A stretch of DNA of 64,000 bases from Polytrichum commune (taxonomy: Eukaryota; Streptophyta; Polytrichopsida; Polytrichales; Polytrichaceae). This document shows, in pieces, positions 61,169 to 64,000 of the stretch. The notes under the pieces were generated by a model. That model had not been told where the DNA came from. It searched no databases and worked only from the letters and a program-made list of their open reading frames with translations. Each line of letters opens with the position of its first letter. Positions within the stretch are counted from its first letter, which is position 1. The stretch spans positions 40,102,429 to 40,166,428 of the forward strand of contig OX485804.1 in assembly GCA_950295325.1 (NCBI GenBank). The letters are read 5' to 3'. A program made the position numbers and the translations under genes.

Positions 61169-61707
61169 AGATGCTTATGAATTACATCTAGGGGAAGAAA
61201 AAATCTTCAATAACTTTATTAATGAATGCTAAGGTTTTACATGATACATATGATAGGGGTTCATTTATTATTCAAAAGTATATTTTTTTACTTATATTAG
61301 TGACTATTGGAACTTTAAGAGCGAAGACAGAGCCCTAAGTTTTACATTCAGTGTTTTAAAACACGAGAAGTTGGAGTTGGTGGTGTGCATGAGGAAACCA
61401 ATGCCCAAGGAAAGTAAAATCAGAAACCCATACATTTCATGTCTGAGATGCTCTGTAATGTGAGCTCAACAACTTGATCCAAAAATTTCTGTATCAAAAT
61501 TAATGCTACCATGATGTCCCCGTCAGGTCGATTATCACCAGAGCTCAAGAAACTGAACCCTACTTTGGTGAAACCAGAACATCACTGTGTCAGATCTACC
61601 TAGAGGAGAAAAAAAAACCCGTGTCTCAAAACACGTTGAAAGAGGAAGAAGAATATATATATTTTCACAGCTAGATAGAAATTAGGTGGATTGCAAATGA
61701 CCTAAGA
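61169..61707. other. Intergenic, 3' side of the small membrane protein gene
   Basis: No gene is recognised. The part nearest 61707 is the presumed 3' UTR of the - strand gene. Confidence 0.4.
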
Positions 61708-62549
61708 TCAGAAATTGGTCCCCCTCAAGTGAGACAGTCTGCTAGGCTTAGGTTCAGCCTCTGTATCTGCTTTGGGTGGAGCCTGCTCAATTGAATCAAG
61801 CATGGCTTTGTAAGCTGCTATATCGCCATTCCACCGCTCTCCATTCACAGTGGTGGGAATTTCAGTAGCCCGGGCTGTTGGTTTCTCCTTGAGATCCTTT
61901 CGACTGGCCAAAGAGGACATCAAGGCCACAAAATCCTTCAAATTTTGTTTCATGTCAGTTTCTTGACCTGTATATCAACATAGAAAACATTAGTACCATG
62001 GGGAAAATAGTTTTAGAATAGAAGCATAACACTACAACAGGGATGATCTTGTAAACTAAATCCTAAGGGAGACTTGCAAATCTTATCAATATCACATGAC
62101 GATAACTTCGCCTCCAATTGTGAATCAGCATCTACAATTGGAGTCTTTTTTTTATTTTACTACATAAGAGATCACAAAAGACTTGAGATGCGCAGACAAA
62201 CAGTGGCACAGATATGTGTTTTACCAGAGTCATCAACAAACATGAGTCGCCGATGATGTGCCTTGTGTGCATTGGCACTTCCAGCTTTTGCTGCTAGTTG
62301 GCATCTAGCACGTTGGGTACCTCCTAAGCCAGAGCATGAGTCTCTGGTTCCTAAAGTGATTGCAAAGTAGAGGTAAATTGTACAAAGGAATGTCAATACT
62401 CCAAGTGTGTAGAGGAGAAACTTGTGGCGACGAACTAGGGATTGCCATCCAACATCAGGACCAGATAAGCTTCTCTTGATAGGAGATGGAAACGGTGGGT
62501 TTGAAAGCCTTCGATGCGCTGGGGAGAACGGCAGAATCTCGTTCCCCAT
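61708..62549 (-). CDS. Small single-pass membrane protein (2 exons), function unknown
   Basis: Exon 1 is 62549-62225 and exon 2 is 61967-61708, with a 257-base GT-AG intron. Phase 1 agrees on both sides and the product is 194 residues. The first ATG in frame is at 62549; earlier codons in the open frame lack an ATG. Residues 1-43 are basic and Ser/Pro-rich (RRLSNPPFPSPIKRSLSG). Residues 44-66 form one strong membrane segment (FLLYTLGVLTFLCTIYLYFA). A lumenal-type segment with two cysteines follows (CSGLGGTQRARC), then a basic His-rich stretch and a charged C-terminal tail. Positive residues before the membrane segment suggest a cytosolic N-terminus. I do not recognise a named family. The intact frame, clean splice sites and lack of stops suggest a working plant gene. 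Confidence 0.75.
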
Positions 62550-63262
62550 TTTGCGAGTCACTCTTTCAAGCAACTCAAACTTGAGGAGGTAATAGAACTA
62601 TTGTAACAACTCCTGTGCACTGTTTGATGCCAATATTACAGCAGGGCTTCACTAATATTACGATTCTCCAAACGTCCTTCCCAACATCAGCATGTGTTAT
62701 GTTGAAAATTCAATTGCACTGCACAAAATCATGTAACCCTTTCAATGAATCTGTCAGGGACAACTTTCATGCATCATACCATCACAAAATCTGGCAATAT
62801 TTTTACGCTTATCCTGTTCAGATCAGCTCAAAATTCTGACAAATAGAGGGTAAGGTTCATTAGATTCACCATCTCAAGTAAGAAATTATTGTAGACAGTG
62901 TAGCTGATACCGATACAAATAACAAATGGGCACAGTATGATGTCCTGGTGAGGATCACAAAAGCCTAGCATAAAAGATTAGCATATTACCTGTCACGAGC
63001 AACAGATATACACATTGTTCTTGTGATCTTGAAATATCAATCTGTGCATGACACGCAATTCCCACCTACATCACGTCTCCACATAACCAGAAGTTCTGTC
63101 AAATTTCCAAATTGGTGAATCTTGACTCACAACAATGAATGGTGCAACATCGGACAAAGTAGGCTTCTCAAATTTCATCAAGTGAATGTAAGAATCCACA
63201 TCTTAATAATAATTGCTGTAAAAAAAATCCACACTATAGACTTTAATTGAAGCAACCACTTT
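62550..63262. other. Upstream of the small membrane protein gene
   Basis: Probable 5' UTR and promoter of the - strand gene at 61708-62549. No recognised motif stands out, and the 74-codon + frame at 62615-62839 has no domain. Confidence 0.4.
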
Positions 63263-63334
63263 TTATTCAGGCTTCAAAGGTGAAGGCGGTCTTGGTAATT
63301 TCTGTGAAATCTGTAATACTGCAGAAGATATTCC
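63263..63334 (-). other. Possible terminal exon of a - strand gene
   Basis: On the - strand TTTTGTCAG is followed by an open frame reading GISSAVLQISQKLPRPPSPL and ending KPE, stop. The acceptor is good and the peptide is proline-rich, like many C-terminal tails. No upstream exon was found between it and the window edge, so the rest of such a gene would have to lie further right. Confidence 0.25.
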
Positions 63335-64000
63335 CTGACAAAACCAGGTTTTATTTTGAAGCAATTGTTACGTCGCACGGTATTATATTCAGAATAGAAA
63401 GATGGTAACATAATAAGTTACAATTCTCTCACACATTCAGGGACATTAACTCAACCTAAGGTAGTCCAATAGAAGAGGACATCTGAGAAATTAAACTGGA
63501 TAGTACTCATAATTCTAGAGTGCTTGGAAAAAATTCTGATAATTATTTCATGTGGGATCTTCAATGCAGATCTAGTAACAATATCACTTAAAAATACATG
63601 GTACTGCTAAATCATCCGTTGACAGTACTGCTACGTGTATCAAAGTATGGCAAATTTAAGTAGAACCGGATAGAGGTACAAAATAGAAAGAGCACTTGTT
63701 TATAAATAAAAGTGTAGAGGCTGACCTTTAGAGTGGAAAGGTGAACGTTCAATTGCAATACAGATGCGAAGTTCATTTCAAACAAATAGTGATAGATCAA
63801 GCGTTATTTTCAACATCAAGCAGCCTTGAGAGCAGCATTAAATGGCGTAAACACCAAGACAACTGACTTCATTACTTAACAACACTCTCACACAAGCCCT
63901 AGCGCAGTAAGTAACTTGGCAATTACTACTCAATCTGAGATATGCTCTATACGTCCCAATAGGTCGTCCGCATCAAGCACCGGCCGTCGTGCAAATAAAT
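63335..64000. other. Window end, no recognised gene
   Basis: AT-rich and without a supported exon. It could be intron if the candidate exon at 63263-63334 is real. Confidence 0.35.

Noticed and set aside
63841..63900. Short - strand ORF MKSVVLVFTPFNAALKAA
   Set aside because: Only 18 codons with no context. It may be chance, and a stop lies directly upstream in frame.

Overview
The window is nuclear DNA of a land plant. It is AT-rich and repeat-dense, with GT-AG introns, plant-type transposon families and a plant TauE/SafE-family membrane protein gene. The conifer/fern/lycophyte-like style of the hAT and Ty3/gypsy proteins hints at a non-flowering or early-diverging vascular plant, but that is an inference. 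Only two genes look intact: a five-exon TauE/SafE transporter gene on the + strand (48975-52834) and a two-exon gene for a small single-pass membrane protein on the - strand (61708-62549). There is no operon-like organisation.

Positions 1-15.5 kb hold dispersed small DNA transposons (several MITE families, some in two inverted copies), a 309-bp tandem array that runs into a large imperfect palindrome (about 4.2-6.6 kb), a tRNA-derived SINE candidate (11.3-11.6 kb), a short pogo/Tigger-like fragment and a decayed hAT transposase (13.0-14.3 kb).

Positions 15.5-27.6 kb are a nested insertion. A Tourist-like (PIF/Harbinger) element with TAA target duplications is split by a 10.9-kb Ty3/gypsy element on the - strand. 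The gypsy element has two 1861-bp LTRs that differ at only 2 bases, a 5-bp target duplication (ATTGG), and a single gag-pol frame broken by exactly three stop codons.

Positions 27.6-46.3 kb hold more MITEs, three tandem or palindromic blocks (32.4-35.4 kb), a 3.3-kb-spaced direct duplication, a PIF/Harbinger transposase fragment (40.6-41.2 kb) and unrecognised decayed ORFs (43.2-44.5 kb). Positions 46.3-52.8 kb are the TauE/SafE gene with its probable upstream region. Positions 52.8-61.2 kb contain a second decayed hAT transposase that still shows a recognisable intron and C-terminal dimerisation domain, further MITEs, and an unrecognised decayed coding region (60.4-61.2 kb). The last 3 kb carry the small membrane protein gene and a possible terminal exon of a further gene.

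All calls come from reading the sequence by eye. Family names rest on remembered motifs, not on searches.
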